Source: Helicobacter vulpis (lineage in GTDB: Bacteria > Campylobacterota > Campylobacteria > Campylobacterales > Helicobacteraceae). Taken from it: a stretch of 64,000 nucleotides of DNA. The position numbers were made by a program, and so were the translations under genes. The stretch's first letter is position 1, and each line of letters begins with the position of its first letter. Where the stretch lies: contig NZ_QXQT01000002.1 in assembly GCF_003660395.1 (NCBI RefSeq), positions 62,001 through 126,000 of the forward strand, given 5' to 3'. Below, piece by piece: positions 27,838-37,160 of the stretch. A model generated the notes under the pieces. The model saw only the letters and a list, made by a program, of their open reading frames with translations. It was not told the DNA's origin and made no database searches.

Positions 27838-29072
27838 CAGGACTCCAAGACACAGGCTTTAAAGAGATCGCCGCGTTCTTGATAAGATTTGAATTGATCT
27901 AAGCTAGCCGCGCTAGGCGAGAGCAAAGCCACTTGGTCGGGCTTTAAACACGCCTTGATCGCGCGCACCGCGCTGGCCACATCCCCACAACGCAGAGCCG
28001 ACACCCCATATTCCCTAGCCATCTGGGACATTTGTTGCGCGCTGGCCCCAATGGTATAAATGCGCGTTTGCATGCGCGCCAAGACTTCAAAGAGGGGGGT
28101 TAAATCCACTTGCTTGGTATCCCCGCCCACAATCAAATGCACAAAGCGGTCTTGAAAACGGGCTAAAGCCTTTAAAGTGGCATCCACATTAGTCGCCTTG
28201 CTGTCATTAACCCATGTGCGCGCCAGCGCGTCTTGAAAGATCTCCAGGCGGTGGGGTTGCAGGGTGTAGGTGTTGAGACGATCGTAATCCACTTCCCCAC
28301 ACGCTGCTTTGGCTGCGCTCAAAGCCAGCAACGCGTCTAGTAAAAAGGGTTCTTCAAAGCGCACCTTAGAAATTTCCAAGCCCATGCGATCAGCCAAATG
28401 CGCGGAGTTTTCATAAAAGATAAAATCGGGCTTGTCAGGCTTTTGGGAAACTTGGCGCACGAGGGGGTGATCTTGCAAGCGCGCCTCTAGCCACACGGGG
28501 CTAGAAGGGGCCATTAGGCAGAGGGGTTTGAGCTTGGCGCGTACATAGTTGCCATAACTCCCATGCCAACTTACATGATCTTGAGCTAAGGGCAATAGCA
28601 CATAAAAATCAGGGGCGTAATGCTTGGTGTAGTGCAAACTAAAGGAGCTGGTTTCTAAAATCCACAAGGGCGCGTCTTCAAGCTCGATTAGGGGCGTGCC
28701 GATATTCCCGCCCACTTGGGCCCCATAGGGCGCACAGAGCAAGCCCAACATCTCGGTAGTGGTGCTCTTCCCATTGGTGCCGCTCACAAAACAGCTAGGC
28801 GGGGGGGTTTTGATCTGGGCGATGTAATCATATTCGCTACACAAGTGGTGGCTAGCCAACACTAGAGGGTGGTGGGGGGGAATCCCGGGGCTGATAATCT
28901 CTAAAGACGAGTGGGCGGGGTTAAAAGCACTGGAGGGGAGCAGGGGCTGGTTGTGGGACGTGGTGGCTGGGGTGTGGATCGCATCGTCATAGATGGCGCA
29001 GGACAAACCCTGCTGGGCAAAATAAACGGCAAAAGCCTGATTAGTGCGTCCATATCCAAGTAAAGAGATCAT
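27837..29072 (-). CDS. murD: UDP-N-acetylmuramoyl-L-alanine--D-glutamate ligase
   Basis: The enzyme adds D-Glu to UDP-MurNAc-L-Ala in the cytoplasm. The ATP loop GTNGKSTTTEML is near residue 119, followed by the conserved GGNIGTPLI and later WVNDSKATNVDAT and PHRLE motifs of Mur ligases. At 411 residues it is short but comparable to the H. pylori enzyme. It follows mraY by about 67 bp on the same strand, the order also found in H. pylori, and its stop overlaps the start of the MscS gene. Confidence 0.93.
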   Translation of the reverse strand: MISLLGYGRTNQAFAVYFAQQGLSCAIYDDAIHTPATTSHNQPLLPSSAFNPAHSSLEIISPGIPPHHPLVLASHHLCSEYDYIAQIKTPPPSCFVSGTNGKSTTTEMLGLLCAPYGAQVGGNIGTPLIELEDAPLWILETSSFSLHYTKHYAPDFYVLLPLAQDHVSWHGSYGNYVRAKLKPLCLMAPSSPVWLEARLQDHPLVRQVSQKPDKPDFIFYENSAHLADRMGLEISKVRFEEPFLLDALLALSAAKAACGEVDYDRLNTYTLQPHRLEIFQDALARTWVNDSKATNVDATLKALARFQDRFVHLIVGGDTKQVDLTPLFEVLARMQTRIYTIGASAQQMSQMAREYGVSALRCGDVASAVRAIKACLKPDQVALLSPSAASLDQFKSYQERGDLFKACVLES

Positions 29073-29139
29073 CTACCCACCGCCTGACTTATTACACTTG
29101 GGCAAGTCTAGCACACAAAAACCCAAAAAGTACTTAGTA

Positions 29140-30201
29140 TCAACGCACTTTGAGGCTGAGCAGGGCCACAAGATTGCTTAAGATCGCCACAATCCAAAAG
29201 CGCAAGATGATCTTATTTTCAGGCCAGCCCTTGGATTCAAAATGGTGGTGCAAAGGGGCCATGGCAAAAATGCGCTTTTTGCGTACCTTATAACTGCTAA
29301 TTTGCAAGATCACCGACAGGGCTTCTAGCACAAAAACCGACCCCATCAACACTAATAAAATTTCATTATTGGTGATAATGGCCATGTAGGCAATAAACCC
29401 CCCAATCCCCAAGCTCCCGCTATCTCCCATGAACACTTCAGCAGGAAAGGCATTAAACCACAAAAAGCCCAGCAAGGCCCCCATGAGCGCAGCAGAGACC
29501 ACCACCACCTCCCCGCTGTGGATCACTTTGGGGTAGAGCAAATACTTGCTAAATTCCGCATTGCCCACCACATAAATAAACACACTCAAGCTCAATAACA
29601 CGCAAATACTAGGCACGGTGGCCAAGCCATCTAGCCCATCAGTGAGATTGACGGCGTTACTGGTGGAGAGAAAGACCAGTACCCAAAAACCTAGCAGTAA
29701 AATTGGGTGATTTTTGAAGGAGAAGAGGGGGGTTTTCAAAAAGGGCACATAGAGGTTTTTCTCATCGATCAATGTGTAGAGCGCGTAGGCGATGCACAAA
29801 GAGACCAAAAAGAGCAAACCCATTTTCCAGCGCGCAGAAATGCCCGCATTCTTTTTTTGTGTGATTTTGGTGTAATCATCTTGCATGCCAATCCCCCCAA
29901 AGGCCAGCAGGCTAAACAACCCCAACAACACAAAGGGGTTATCTAGGCGCGCGCTCAAGCAGGAAGCTCCGATGGTTGTCCCCAAAAACACCACCCCGCC
30001 CATCGTGGGGGTGTCTTTTTTGTTTTGGTGAGGAATGAATTCAGAAATGGGTTGGCTGGCTTTTGTGGCCTTAGCCCACTTGATAAAAGCGGGCATGAGA
30101 TACACGCAGGCAAAGAAACTCATAAAAAAGGCCAGCCCTGCTCGAAAGGTCAAGTATTGGAAAATATTGATATTGAAGTAGGCATAAAGATAGTACAACA
30201 T
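29140..30201 (-). CDS. mraY: Phospho-N-acetylmuramoyl-pentapeptide-transferase
   Basis: This polytopic enzyme makes lipid I from UDP-MurNAc-pentapeptide and undecaprenyl phosphate. The aspartate-rich DDYTKI, the [10 protein letters not shown] motif, FMGDSGSLG and the HHHFE segment of the MraY family are all visible. Length is 353 residues with about ten membrane helices. It heads the mraY-murD-mscS transcription unit and is divergent from comB9, with 157 bp between the two starts. Confidence 0.95.
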   Translation of the reverse strand: MLYYLYAYFNINIFQYLTFRAGLAFFMSFFACVYLMPAFIKWAKATKASQPISEFIPHQNKKDTPTMGGVVFLGTTIGASCLSARLDNPFVLLGLFSLLAFGGIGMQDDYTKITQKKNAGISARWKMGLLFLVSLCIAYALYTLIDEKNLYVPFLKTPLFSFKNHPILLLGFWVLVFLSTSNAVNLTDGLDGLATVPSICVLLSLSVFIYVVGNAEFSKYLLYPKVIHSGEVVVVSAALMGALLGFLWFNAFPAEVFMGDSGSLGIGGFIAYMAIITNNEILLVLMGSVFVLEALSVILQISSYKVRKKRIFAMAPLHHHFESKGWPENKIILRFWIVAILSNLVALLSLKVR

Positions 30202-30343
30202 GGCGAATCTTTCAATGGAATCAAGGGGGTATTATGCTTAATTTTACTTAATCCTTGTCTTCATTCTCTCATTTCTAGCCAGTGTGGCAAAAAGGGAGGG
30301 CTACAGGCAGGAGAGCGGCTTAATGGCGATCCGCAGTATTTTG

Positions 30344-30352
30344 TGTTAGCAT
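30344..30352 (+). promoter_or_regulatory. Extended -10 element directly before comB9
   Basis: TG-T-TAGCAT (30344-30352) ends only 6 bp before the comB9 ATG at 30359. Normal spacing puts the transcription start at or next to the A of the ATG, and no purine-rich binding site precedes the ATG, so the mRNA may be leaderless. Confidence 0.45.
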
Positions 30353-30358
30353 GCACTC

Positions 30359-31312
30359 ATGAAGTTTTCAAAATTAGTGATGGTCGCTGTGCTGTCTGCG
30401 GGGCTTTGGGGGGTTGAGAGTCCCGGGGTGGTGGCACAGCCCTCCCAAGAAGAGGAAGAAGAAGCCCCCCTCCATCCCATGCAAGATCTCAACGCCATTC
30501 AGAAGAGTTTTTTCTATAAGAAACGCCAAGACCTAGACAACACTTTATTCATTGACTACCATTTAGGCGAAACCCACAGGATTCGCCTGCGCTACGCTAT
30601 GGTAACCATGTTTGTCTTTGAAGAACCCATTTTAGAAGTGATCTTGGGCGATTCGGTGGGTTTTAGCAGTAAGGTATTGAACACGGACGCGCACCAAAAT
30701 AGCAATATACTCTTAGTCAAACCTTTACAAATTGGCATCGATTCGAATCTAGATGTCATTGGCAAGAGTGGCAAGATTTATGCCTTCTACATCTTTTCGA
30801 CCACCTTCACTAGTTCGAAAAACCCCACTCTAAGCGTCTATGTCTCCCAGCGGCATTTTTTTGCCCACCAAGAACAACCCCAAGCCCTTTTGCAATCTCC
30901 TCTTGAAGAAGCCCCGCCCAGCGAGCAGACCCAAGACGACTCACATTATCTTAAGATTGGAGATGCCACCAATGTGATGTTGGTAGAAAAGAGTCAGATT
31001 CAAAGGGGGTACCGCCTTTTGCAGGAGAGAAAACGCGCGTGGTTCTGTCTGTGGCTGTGTAAGGTTGGCTTTAAACGCAAAAATGCCATCACCCCCCTAG
31101 ATATTTTCAATGACGCGCATTTTACTTATTTCAAATTCAACCGCCAGCACTCCCAAGTCAAATTCCCCGTGCTCTATAAAGTCGTGGATGGTTATGATAA
31201 TCCTATCAATACGCGTATTGTGGGGGATTATTTGATCGCCGAAGACATCGCAGACAAATGGACGCTTAGAGAAGGCAAACAACACGCCTGTGTGCGCCGC
31301 ACCAAGCCATGA
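30359..31312 (+). CDS. comB9: ComB9, VirB9-type component of the DNA-uptake system
   Basis: The 317-residue protein has a signal peptide (to about residue 27), an acidic linker (EEEEEA), and a VirB9/CagX domain with FIDYHLGETHRIRLRYAMV and a C-terminal beta domain (DAHFTYFKFN, VVDGYDNPINTRIVGDYLIAE). In H. pylori ComB9 and ComB10 form the outer and inner-membrane core of a type IV-derived machine that imports DNA during natural transformation. comB10 follows with an ATGA overlap. No comB7 or comB8 frame precedes it in this window. Confidence 0.88.
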   Translation: MKFSKLVMVAVLSAGLWGVESPGVVAQPSQEEEEEAPLHPMQDLNAIQKSFFYKKRQDLDNTLFIDYHLGETHRIRLRYAMVTMFVFEEPILEVILGDSVGFSSKVLNTDAHQNSNILLVKPLQIGIDSNLDVIGKSGKIYAFYIFSTTFTSSKNPTLSVYVSQRHFFAHQEQPQALLQSPLEEAPPSEQTQDDSHYLKIGDATNVMLVEKSQIQRGYRLLQERKRAWFCLWLCKVGFKRKNAITPLDIFNDAHFTYFKFNRQHSQVKFPVLYKVVDGYDNPINTRIVGDYLIAEDIADKWTLREGKQHACVRRTKP

Positions 31313-32415
31313 ACAAATGGGGGCGCAAAATTCTTATTACTTTGGGCGCGATGGGGGGTATTATCGCTCTTTCTTTATGGGTACACCGCCCCACTCCACC
31401 CACCCCAACTCCCCAGTTAGAAGAACCCAATTACCCCCTTTCTGACTATCTCTTTGAAGCCCCTCAAGAACCCCAAACACCCACTCCCACCCCCCAGGAT
31501 TACGCCCAACTCCAAGCAAAAATCCAAGCAGACGCGCGCTATATAGAAACCCTGCAAACCCAACTCCAGCAAGCCAAACAACACCCCCCACCCCCACCCC
31601 CCACCCCCCCAGTACAAGACACTTTAGAACAAGAACAAGAAGTGCAACGCCTAGACATGCTCGCTACGCGCATCCAAGCCTTTGAAATAGAACCGCCCTT
31701 AGACATTCCAGAGGGGGGGTTAGAAATAGATTATGGCTCTAAGGGTTTTGACAATCTCAAAAGTAAGGATATTGCCACCCATGAAAACAAACTCTTGCGT
31801 ACCCTAACTCCAGACAAGCTCATTCCGGCCTTTTTGATCACCCCCATTAGTTCGCAATTGGCTGGCAAAGTCATTGCCCAAGTGGAGAGCGATGTCTTTG
31901 CCAACATGGGAAAAGCGGTCTTGATCCCCAAGGGCTCTAAGGTGATTGGTTACTACAATAATGACAATAAGATCGGGGATTACCGCTTAAATATTGTATG
32001 GACGCGCATCATCACCCCGCATGGGGTCAATATCATGCTCACCAATGCTAAGGGGGCTGATGTCAAGGGTTATAGCGGGCTAGTGGGTGAAGTCATCACA
32101 CATAATTTCCAACGCTATGGCATGCCCTTGCTTGTCTCCACCCTTTCCAATGGGTTGTTGATCGCCCTCACATCAGCCATCGCTAATAAAACCGGCAAGA
32201 ATAATTTGTTTGGGGATTTTTTATTGATGCAATTGACACGCCAAACAGGCATGGGTTTAAACCAAATCATCGCCCAAATCCTCAAAGATAAGGGTAAGTT
32301 ACACCCCATCATCATCATCAAAGAGGGGAGTCGAGTTTTCATTTCACCTAATTTGGACATCTTTTTCCCCATTCCTAAAGAGGGCGAAGTGATGGCCGAG
32401 TTTTTCCAACATTAA
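31309..32415 (+). CDS. comB10: ComB10, VirB10-type component of the DNA-uptake system
   Basis: The 368-residue protein has an N-terminal membrane helix (about 8-25), a Pro-rich periplasmic spacer (about 28-105, with runs of Pro/Thr and QHPPPPPPTPP), and a TrbI/VirB10 domain with GSKVIGYYNNDNKIGDYRLN and IITPHGVNIMLTNAKGADVKG. It should bridge inner and outer membranes and work with ComB9. It starts within the comB9 stop (ATGA). A run of ATC codons near 32308 encodes four Ile residues but is short. Confidence 0.9.
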   Translation: MNKWGRKILITLGAMGGIIALSLWVHRPTPPTPTPQLEEPNYPLSDYLFEAPQEPQTPTPTPQDYAQLQAKIQADARYIETLQTQLQQAKQHPPPPPPTPPVQDTLEQEQEVQRLDMLATRIQAFEIEPPLDIPEGGLEIDYGSKGFDNLKSKDIATHENKLLRTLTPDKLIPAFLITPISSQLAGKVIAQVESDVFANMGKAVLIPKGSKVIGYYNNDNKIGDYRLNIVWTRIITPHGVNIMLTNAKGADVKGYSGLVGEVITHNFQRYGMPLLVSTLSNGLLIALTSAIANKTGKNNLFGDFLLMQLTRQTGMGLNQIIAQILKDKGKLHPIIIIKEGSRVFISPNLDIFFPIPKEGEVMAEFFQH

Positions 32416-32426
32416 TTGGCTTTGGC

Positions 32427-32432
32427 TATAAT
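32427..32432 (+). promoter_or_regulatory. -10 box of the lutABC operon
   Basis: TATAAT at 32427-32432, preceded by TTTGGC, lies 33 bp before the lutA ATG at 32466. GAGGAAG supplies the binding site. Confidence 0.6.
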
Positions 32433-32465
32433 GGCCCGATTGAATTACTGAATGAGGAAGTTTGG

Positions 32466-33203
32466 ATGAGAGTGTATTTTTTTGCGACTTGTTTAGGAGG
32501 AGGCGTTTATAGCCATACGGCCTTGAATTGTATCAAACTCCTCCAAAAAGAGGGGGTTGAGGTGGTTTTTAAGAAAGATCAAACCTGTTGCGCGCAACCT
32601 AGCTATAACTCCGGCTACTACGATCAAAGCCGCCAAGTCGCTTTGCACAATATTCGACTCTTCACACAAGATCACCCCATCATCGTGCCTAGCGGGTCTT
32701 GCGTGGGCATGATGTCCCATGACTATTTGGAACTCTTTGAGGGGCATCCAGACTATGAAGAAGTCAGGCACTTTTGTGCGCGAGTCTTTGAACTCTCTGA
32801 ATTCTTGGACAAACAATTAGGGGTGTGCTATGAGGACAAGGGCGCGCCCATTAAGGTTACTTGGCACTCCAACTGCCATGCCTTGCGGGTCTCTAAAGTG
32901 GTTGCGAGCGCTAAGAAGCTCATCGCCCAATTGGATAATGTGGAGCTAGTGGAACTAGAGCGCGAGGAGGAGTGTTGCGGGTTTGGGGGAACTTTTGCAA
33001 TCAAAGAGCCCGAGATTTCCTATGCCATGGTGCAGGATAAAATCAAGGACATCGAGAGTCGCCAAGTGGAGTATGTGTTGTCTGCAGATGCGGGTTGTTT
33101 GTTAAACATTAGCGGAGCGATGGCTAAAATGCACAGCAACACGAAGGCGATGCACTTCTATGACTTTTTAGCCCAAAGAGTGGGCATTGGAGGCCCTGCA
33201 TGA
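32466..33203 (+). CDS. lutA: L-lactate oxidation complex subunit LutA
   Basis: The 245-residue protein has two cysteine-rich CCG-type domains (DQTCCAQPSYNSGY and later EECCGFGGTFAIKEPEIS), as in LutA/YkgE. With LutB and LutC it forms an iron-sulfur L-lactate dehydrogenase complex that replaces flavin LldD in Helicobacter and Campylobacter. The order lutA-lutB-lutC with ATGA overlap to lutB matches H. pylori HP0139-HP0138-HP0137 and implies one mRNA. Confidence 0.92.
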   Translation: MRVYFFATCLGGGVYSHTALNCIKLLQKEGVEVVFKKDQTCCAQPSYNSGYYDQSRQVALHNIRLFTQDHPIIVPSGSCVGMMSHDYLELFEGHPDYEEVRHFCARVFELSEFLDKQLGVCYEDKGAPIKVTWHSNCHALRVSKVVASAKKLIAQLDNVELVELEREEECCGFGGTFAIKEPEISYAMVQDKIKDIESRQVEYVLSADAGCLLNISGAMAKMHSNTKAMHFYDFLAQRVGIGGPA

Positions 33204-34651
33204 CACACACCACAACCCATAGCGATCAGGATTATGAAAAAGTCATTACTGAAAAACTAGGGGACGCGCAGCTGCGCACTAATTTACGATCGGCGATGGA
33301 CACTTTGATTCACAAGCGCAGGGATTTACTGAGTAGCCGTTACCCGCAATGGGAGCGTTTGCGCGAGATGGGCAAGAACGCCAAGCTCAAAGTCTTAGCC
33401 CAACTGGACATGTACTTGCAACGCTTTGAGGAAAACGCCACGAGGAACGGCTTTGTTGTGCACTATGCTAGCACCGCCAAAGAGGCTAATGACATTATCT
33501 ACGATCTGGCCAAGCAAAAGGGCGTAGACCGCATTTTAAAGGGTAAGTCCATGGCCAGCGAGGAAATCGGGCTAAACCAATACATGCATGAAAAAGGCAT
33601 CGTGGCTAAGGAAACCGATCTAGGCGAGCTCATCATCCAACTCATTGACGAACACCCGGTACATATTGTGGTCCCAGCGATCCACAAGAACCGCCACCAA
33701 GTGGGGCAGATTTTTCAAGAGAAATTAGGCGCACCTTTGGAAAGCGAGCCAGAAAAGCTTAATGGCATCGCTAGAAAGCACATGCGCGGGGAGTTTGAAG
33801 GCTTCAAAATGGGGCTCTCTGGAGTGAATTTTGCGATCGCTAATGAGGGGGCGATTTGGCTGGTAGAAAATGAGGGTAATGGACGCATGTGCACCACTGC
33901 ATGCGACATCCATGTGGCTATCTGTGGGATTGAAAAAATGGTGGAGAGCTTTGAAGATGCGGCGATTCTCAATAATCTACTCTGCCCCAGCGCGGTGGGT
34001 GTGCCCATTACCTGTTATCAAAACATTATCACAGGCCCCAGACAGGAAGACGAGTTAGATGGCCCTAAGGAAGTGCATATTATTCTATTGGATCACAACC
34101 GTAGCAATATTTTGGCCGATGAAAAGTATTACCGCGCGCTCTCTTGTATCCGCTGTGGGACTTGTTTAAACCATTGCCCTGTTTATGACAAAATCGGCGG
34201 GCATGCCTACTTAGCCACTTACCCTGGACCTATTGGCGTGGTGATCACCCCCCAACTCTTTGGGTTGGACAATTACGCCCACATCGCCAATCTGTGCAGT
34301 TTATGCGGGCGTTGTGGGGAGGTGTGCCCGGTCAAAATTCCCCTTCCTGAGCTCATTAGGGATTTGCGTGCAGAGAAAAGCCACGAGGGGCGGGGTGTGG
34401 TGCGGGGCTATAAAGACACCCAACATAGCAAGCTAGAGGAATTGAGCATGAGAGCCTTTGCGAAGTTGGCCTGTAATGGGGGTTTGTGGCGTACGTTTTT
34501 AAAGCTTAGTGGCTGGGTTGCGCCGCTGGGCAAGTGGGTGGGGGTTTATACGCCCGTGCTCAAACACTGGCTCAAGCATCGCGAAATGCCCGTAGTGCAT
34601 GCCAATTTGCACGCCCAAGTCAAGGCCTTAGAAGGGGTGGTTTATGAGTAG
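33200..34651 (+). CDS. lutB: L-lactate oxidation complex subunit LutB
   Basis: The 483-residue protein combines an N-terminal LUD domain (about 70-300) with two ferredoxin-type clusters, CIRCGTCLNHCP and CSLCGRCGEVCP, near residues 315-385. These would carry electrons from lactate toward the quinone pool. It overlaps both neighbours (ATGA with lutA, 8 bp with lutC). The length is normal for LutB/YkgF. Confidence 0.93.
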   Translation: MTHTTTHSDQDYEKVITEKLGDAQLRTNLRSAMDTLIHKRRDLLSSRYPQWERLREMGKNAKLKVLAQLDMYLQRFEENATRNGFVVHYASTAKEANDIIYDLAKQKGVDRILKGKSMASEEIGLNQYMHEKGIVAKETDLGELIIQLIDEHPVHIVVPAIHKNRHQVGQIFQEKLGAPLESEPEKLNGIARKHMRGEFEGFKMGLSGVNFAIANEGAIWLVENEGNGRMCTTACDIHVAICGIEKMVESFEDAAILNNLLCPSAVGVPITCYQNIITGPRQEDELDGPKEVHIILLDHNRSNILADEKYYRALSCIRCGTCLNHCPVYDKIGGHAYLATYPGPIGVVITPQLFGLDNYAHIANLCSLCGRCGEVCPVKIPLPELIRDLRAEKSHEGRGVVRGYKDTQHSKLEELSMRAFAKLACNGGLWRTFLKLSGWVAPLGKWVGVYTPVLKHWLKHREMPVVHANLHAQVKALEGVVYE

Positions 34652-35288
34652 CAAACAGGTTATCTTTGAGCGTGTCCAAAGCGCGCTCAAACGCCACACG
34701 ATCGCCTCTGAAGCCATGCCCTTTGAAAACCTAATTTTGGACACTAAGGAGGATCTGCTAGAAGAGTACAAGCACTTCCAAGCACTTAACCGCGCTGAGG
34801 TGATTAATTCCAGTCCTGAGAGTTTGGCCACGGACATACAGGCGGCTCTGAAGGCCTTTGAGAGTCAAAAGGTGTTGCACGCCACCAATTTGCCCTGCGC
34901 CTTAGAAGCGATCGACCCTGAAAACCACTACCAAAAAATCCCCTATGACAGGCCTGTGGAGGATTTCAGAGAGGAGATTTTTAGTATAGACACGGCCATT
35001 TTAAAGGGCGCGTGTGGGGTGGCTAATTTGGGGATGGTGGGCGTGGTCTCCTCTCCGCTTGCCCCTCGCCTCACTTCGCTCATCACGCTCAAGTGCGTTC
35101 TCTTATTGGAAAAAACAGCCATTGTGCGCGACTTGGCACAGGGACTGGCCACTTTAAAGGCCCAAAAGGCAGATAGACTGCCCACAAACCTACTCTTTAT
35201 TGGCGGACCCAGCCGTACGGCCGATATTGAGTTACAAACCGTCTTTGGTGTACATGGCCCTATGGCCGTGTGCGTCATTTTATACTAA
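34644..35288 (+). CDS. lutC: L-lactate oxidation complex subunit LutC
   Basis: The 214-residue LUD-domain protein contains the C-terminal motif FIGGPSRTADIELQTVFGVH, the typical LutC/YkgG end with the conserved GPSRTADIE core. ATG 34644 lies inside the lutB end, so translation is probably coupled. The three proteins act together in L-lactate use, an abundant carbon source in the gastric mucosa. Confidence 0.93.
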   Translation: MSSKQVIFERVQSALKRHTIASEAMPFENLILDTKEDLLEEYKHFQALNRAEVINSSPESLATDIQAALKAFESQKVLHATNLPCALEAIDPENHYQKIPYDRPVEDFREEIFSIDTAILKGACGVANLGMVGVVSSPLAPRLTSLITLKCVLLLEKTAIVRDLAQGLATLKAQKADRLPTNLLFIGGPSRTADIELQTVFGVHGPMAVCVILY

Positions 35289-35303
35289 TACAAAGGAGAA
35301 ACA

Positions 35304-35759
35304 ATGCAATTACAACAAAATACCCCCGCCCCCGCTTTCACTCTGAAGAGTGCCCATGGCAAAGACGTGAGCTTGAAAGACTTTTTAGGGAAAAGCGTGG
35401 TGCTTTACTTCTACCCTAAGGACAATACCCCCGGTTGCACCATAGAGGCGCAGGACTTCACCAAACTAAGAGCAGAGTTTGAGGCTAAGGGCGCGGTGAT
35501 TTTGGGTGTAAGCCCTGATGATGCTAAGAGTCATTGCCACTTTATCGAGTCTGAGGGACTCAATATTGAACTCTTGAGCGATCCGCATTTAGAGGTGTTA
35601 AAGGCCTATGGGGCTTATGGCACTAAAAACGTGTATGGCAAGGAAGTAGAGGGCGTGATTCGATCCACCTTTGTGATCGACAAGGAGGGCAAGATCGCCC
35701 ATGCGCTTTACGATGTGCAGGCCAAGGGGCATGCCCAAAGGGTTCTAGGATTGCTTTAA
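35304..35759 (+). CDS. bcp: Thiol peroxidase of the Bcp/PrxQ family
   Basis: The 151-residue peroxiredoxin reduces hydroperoxides with thioredoxin. The peroxidatic Cys is C45 in DNTPGCTIEA. The resolving Cys five residues later in E. coli Bcp is replaced by Gln here, so the protein is either 1-Cys or uses the Cys near residue 83. It follows lutC by 15 bp with AAAGGAGA before the ATG; in H. pylori bcp (HP0136) is also next to lutC. It probably shares the lut transcript. Confidence 0.92.
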   Translation: MQLQQNTPAPAFTLKSAHGKDVSLKDFLGKSVVLYFYPKDNTPGCTIEAQDFTKLRAEFEAKGAVILGVSPDDAKSHCHFIESEGLNIELLSDPHLEVLKAYGAYGTKNVYGKEVEGVIRSTFVIDKEGKIAHALYDVQAKGHAQRVLGLL

Positions 35760-35818
35760 GCGGAGATCGTTCTCATTGGAAAACCGCTCACTTAAAAGCG
35801 CGCCTTTGGTTAAATGGT

Positions 35819-35824
35819 TATAAT
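35819..35824 (+). promoter_or_regulatory. -10 box upstream of hisS
   Basis: TATAAT at 35819-35824 lies 25 bp before the hisS ATG, with AAAGGA between them. Confidence 0.55.
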
Positions 35825-35849
35825 TAGGGTATCTCAATAAAGGATCGCC

Positions 35850-37160
35850 ATGATCACCCCCAAAACCCTGAGTGGCTTTAGAGACAGACTGCCCAGAGAG
35901 GCGATGGCTAAGGGCGCGGTGTTGGACAAGCTAGCCAGCGTCTTTAGAAGTTTTGGCTTTGTGCCCATTGAAACCCCTCATTTAGAATACGCCTCGATTC
36001 TCACTCAAGAAGCTGGAGATATTCAAAAAGAGATTTATCGCTTTAAAGACCATGGCAAGCGCGAGGTGGGTTTGCGCTTTGATCAAACTTTACCCCTAGC
36101 GCGTTTTGTTGCCCAACACCACCATACTTTGGGCTTGCCTTTCAAGCGTTATGCGATTGGCAATGTCTTTAGGGGGGAGAGGGCGCAAAAGGGGCGTTAC
36201 CGGGAATTTACCCAATGCGATTTTGACTTCATCGGGAGCGCGAGTCTGTTATGCGATAGCGAGATCATCCAAGTGATCATCGCCAGTCTCAAGGCTCTAG
36301 GCTTGGAGGAGTTTAGCGTGTGGATCAACCACCGCAAAATCCTAAATGGGCTCTGTAGACATTTTGGCGTGCATGCCAAAGAGGATATCCGCGCGCTTTT
36401 ACGGGTGGTGGACAAATTAAGCAAAATCGGGCAGGAGGGGGTGCTTTTAGAGCTTAAGACCCTCTTCCCTAATTTAGACTTTACAGATTTTTTACGCATT
36501 GTCAACACAAAACAAAATGGCGACCCCATAGAGTTTTTCAAAGATGTGGCGTATCTAAAAACTTTTGACACCACTCTCAAAGAGGGCTTAGAAGAGTTAG
36601 AACGTCTCTTTGATCTCTTGCTCTGCTTAGAGATCAATCCGGAGCATTTCAAGGTAGATTTTTCTATTGCAAGGGGCTTGGGCTATTACACTGGGATCGT
36701 CTATGAAACCACGTTGAATTCTCTTGCCACTTTGGGGAGCGTGTGCTCTGGTGGGCGCTATGACAATCTTTCTAAGAGCTTTAGCGCGCAGAACTTCCCG
36801 GGTGTAGGCGCATCCATTGGGTTAGATAGGCTTTTAGTGGGGCTAGAGGAACTCGAGCTAGTGGAAAGCAAGTCCACAAGCGCGCGGGTGTTGGTAGTAT
36901 GCATGGACGCTAAAGATTTTGCCTATGCGTCCCAGGTGGCACAGAAATTTCGCCAAAGCGATGTGAATGCCGAATTGTACCCTGAAATTGAGAAACTCAA
37001 AAAACCTTTTAGTTATGCTAATCATAAAGGGCATGAGTTCGTGGTAGTGCTAGGAGAGGAAGAAGTGCGTACGCGCAGTTTGACTCTTAAGAATATGACA
37101 ACGGGTGTACAAGTGAATCATTTGAGTTTTTTAAAGGCCTTAGCGATGGTGAGCGAATGA
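35850..37160 (+). CDS. hisS: Histidyl-tRNA synthetase
   Basis: The 436-residue class II synthetase charges tRNA-His. Motif 2 ([20 protein letters not shown]) and the histidine motif A ([11 protein letters not shown]) are clear, with motif 3 around [12 protein letters not shown] and a C-terminal anticodon-binding domain from about 345. It overlaps asd by 4 bp, as in the H. pylori pair HP1190-HP1189. It has its own -10 box. Confidence 0.95.
   Translation: MITPKTLSGFRDRLPREAMAKGAVLDKLASVFRSFGFVPIETPHLEYASILTQEAGDIQKEIYRFKDHGKREVGLRFDQTLPLARFVAQHHHTLGLPFKRYAIGNVFRGERAQKGRYREFTQCDFDFIGSASLLCDSEIIQVIIASLKALGLEEFSVWINHRKILNGLCRHFGVHAKEDIRALLRVVDKLSKIGQEGVLLELKTLFPNLDFTDFLRIVNTKQNGDPIEFFKDVAYLKTFDTTLKEGLEELERLFDLLLCLEINPEHFKVDFSIARGLGYYTGIVYETTLNSLATLGSVCSGGRYDNLSKSFSAQNFPGVGASIGLDRLLVGLEELELVESKSTSARVLVVCMDAKDFAYASQVAQKFRQSDVNAELYPEIEKLKKPFSYANHKGHEFVVVLGEEEVRTRSLTLKNMTTGVQVNHLSFLKALAMVSE

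Noticed and set aside
31565-31612. C-rich run in comB10
   Set aside because: The run codes for the Pro/Thr spacer normal in VirB10 proteins; interrupted by A bases and frame-neutral.
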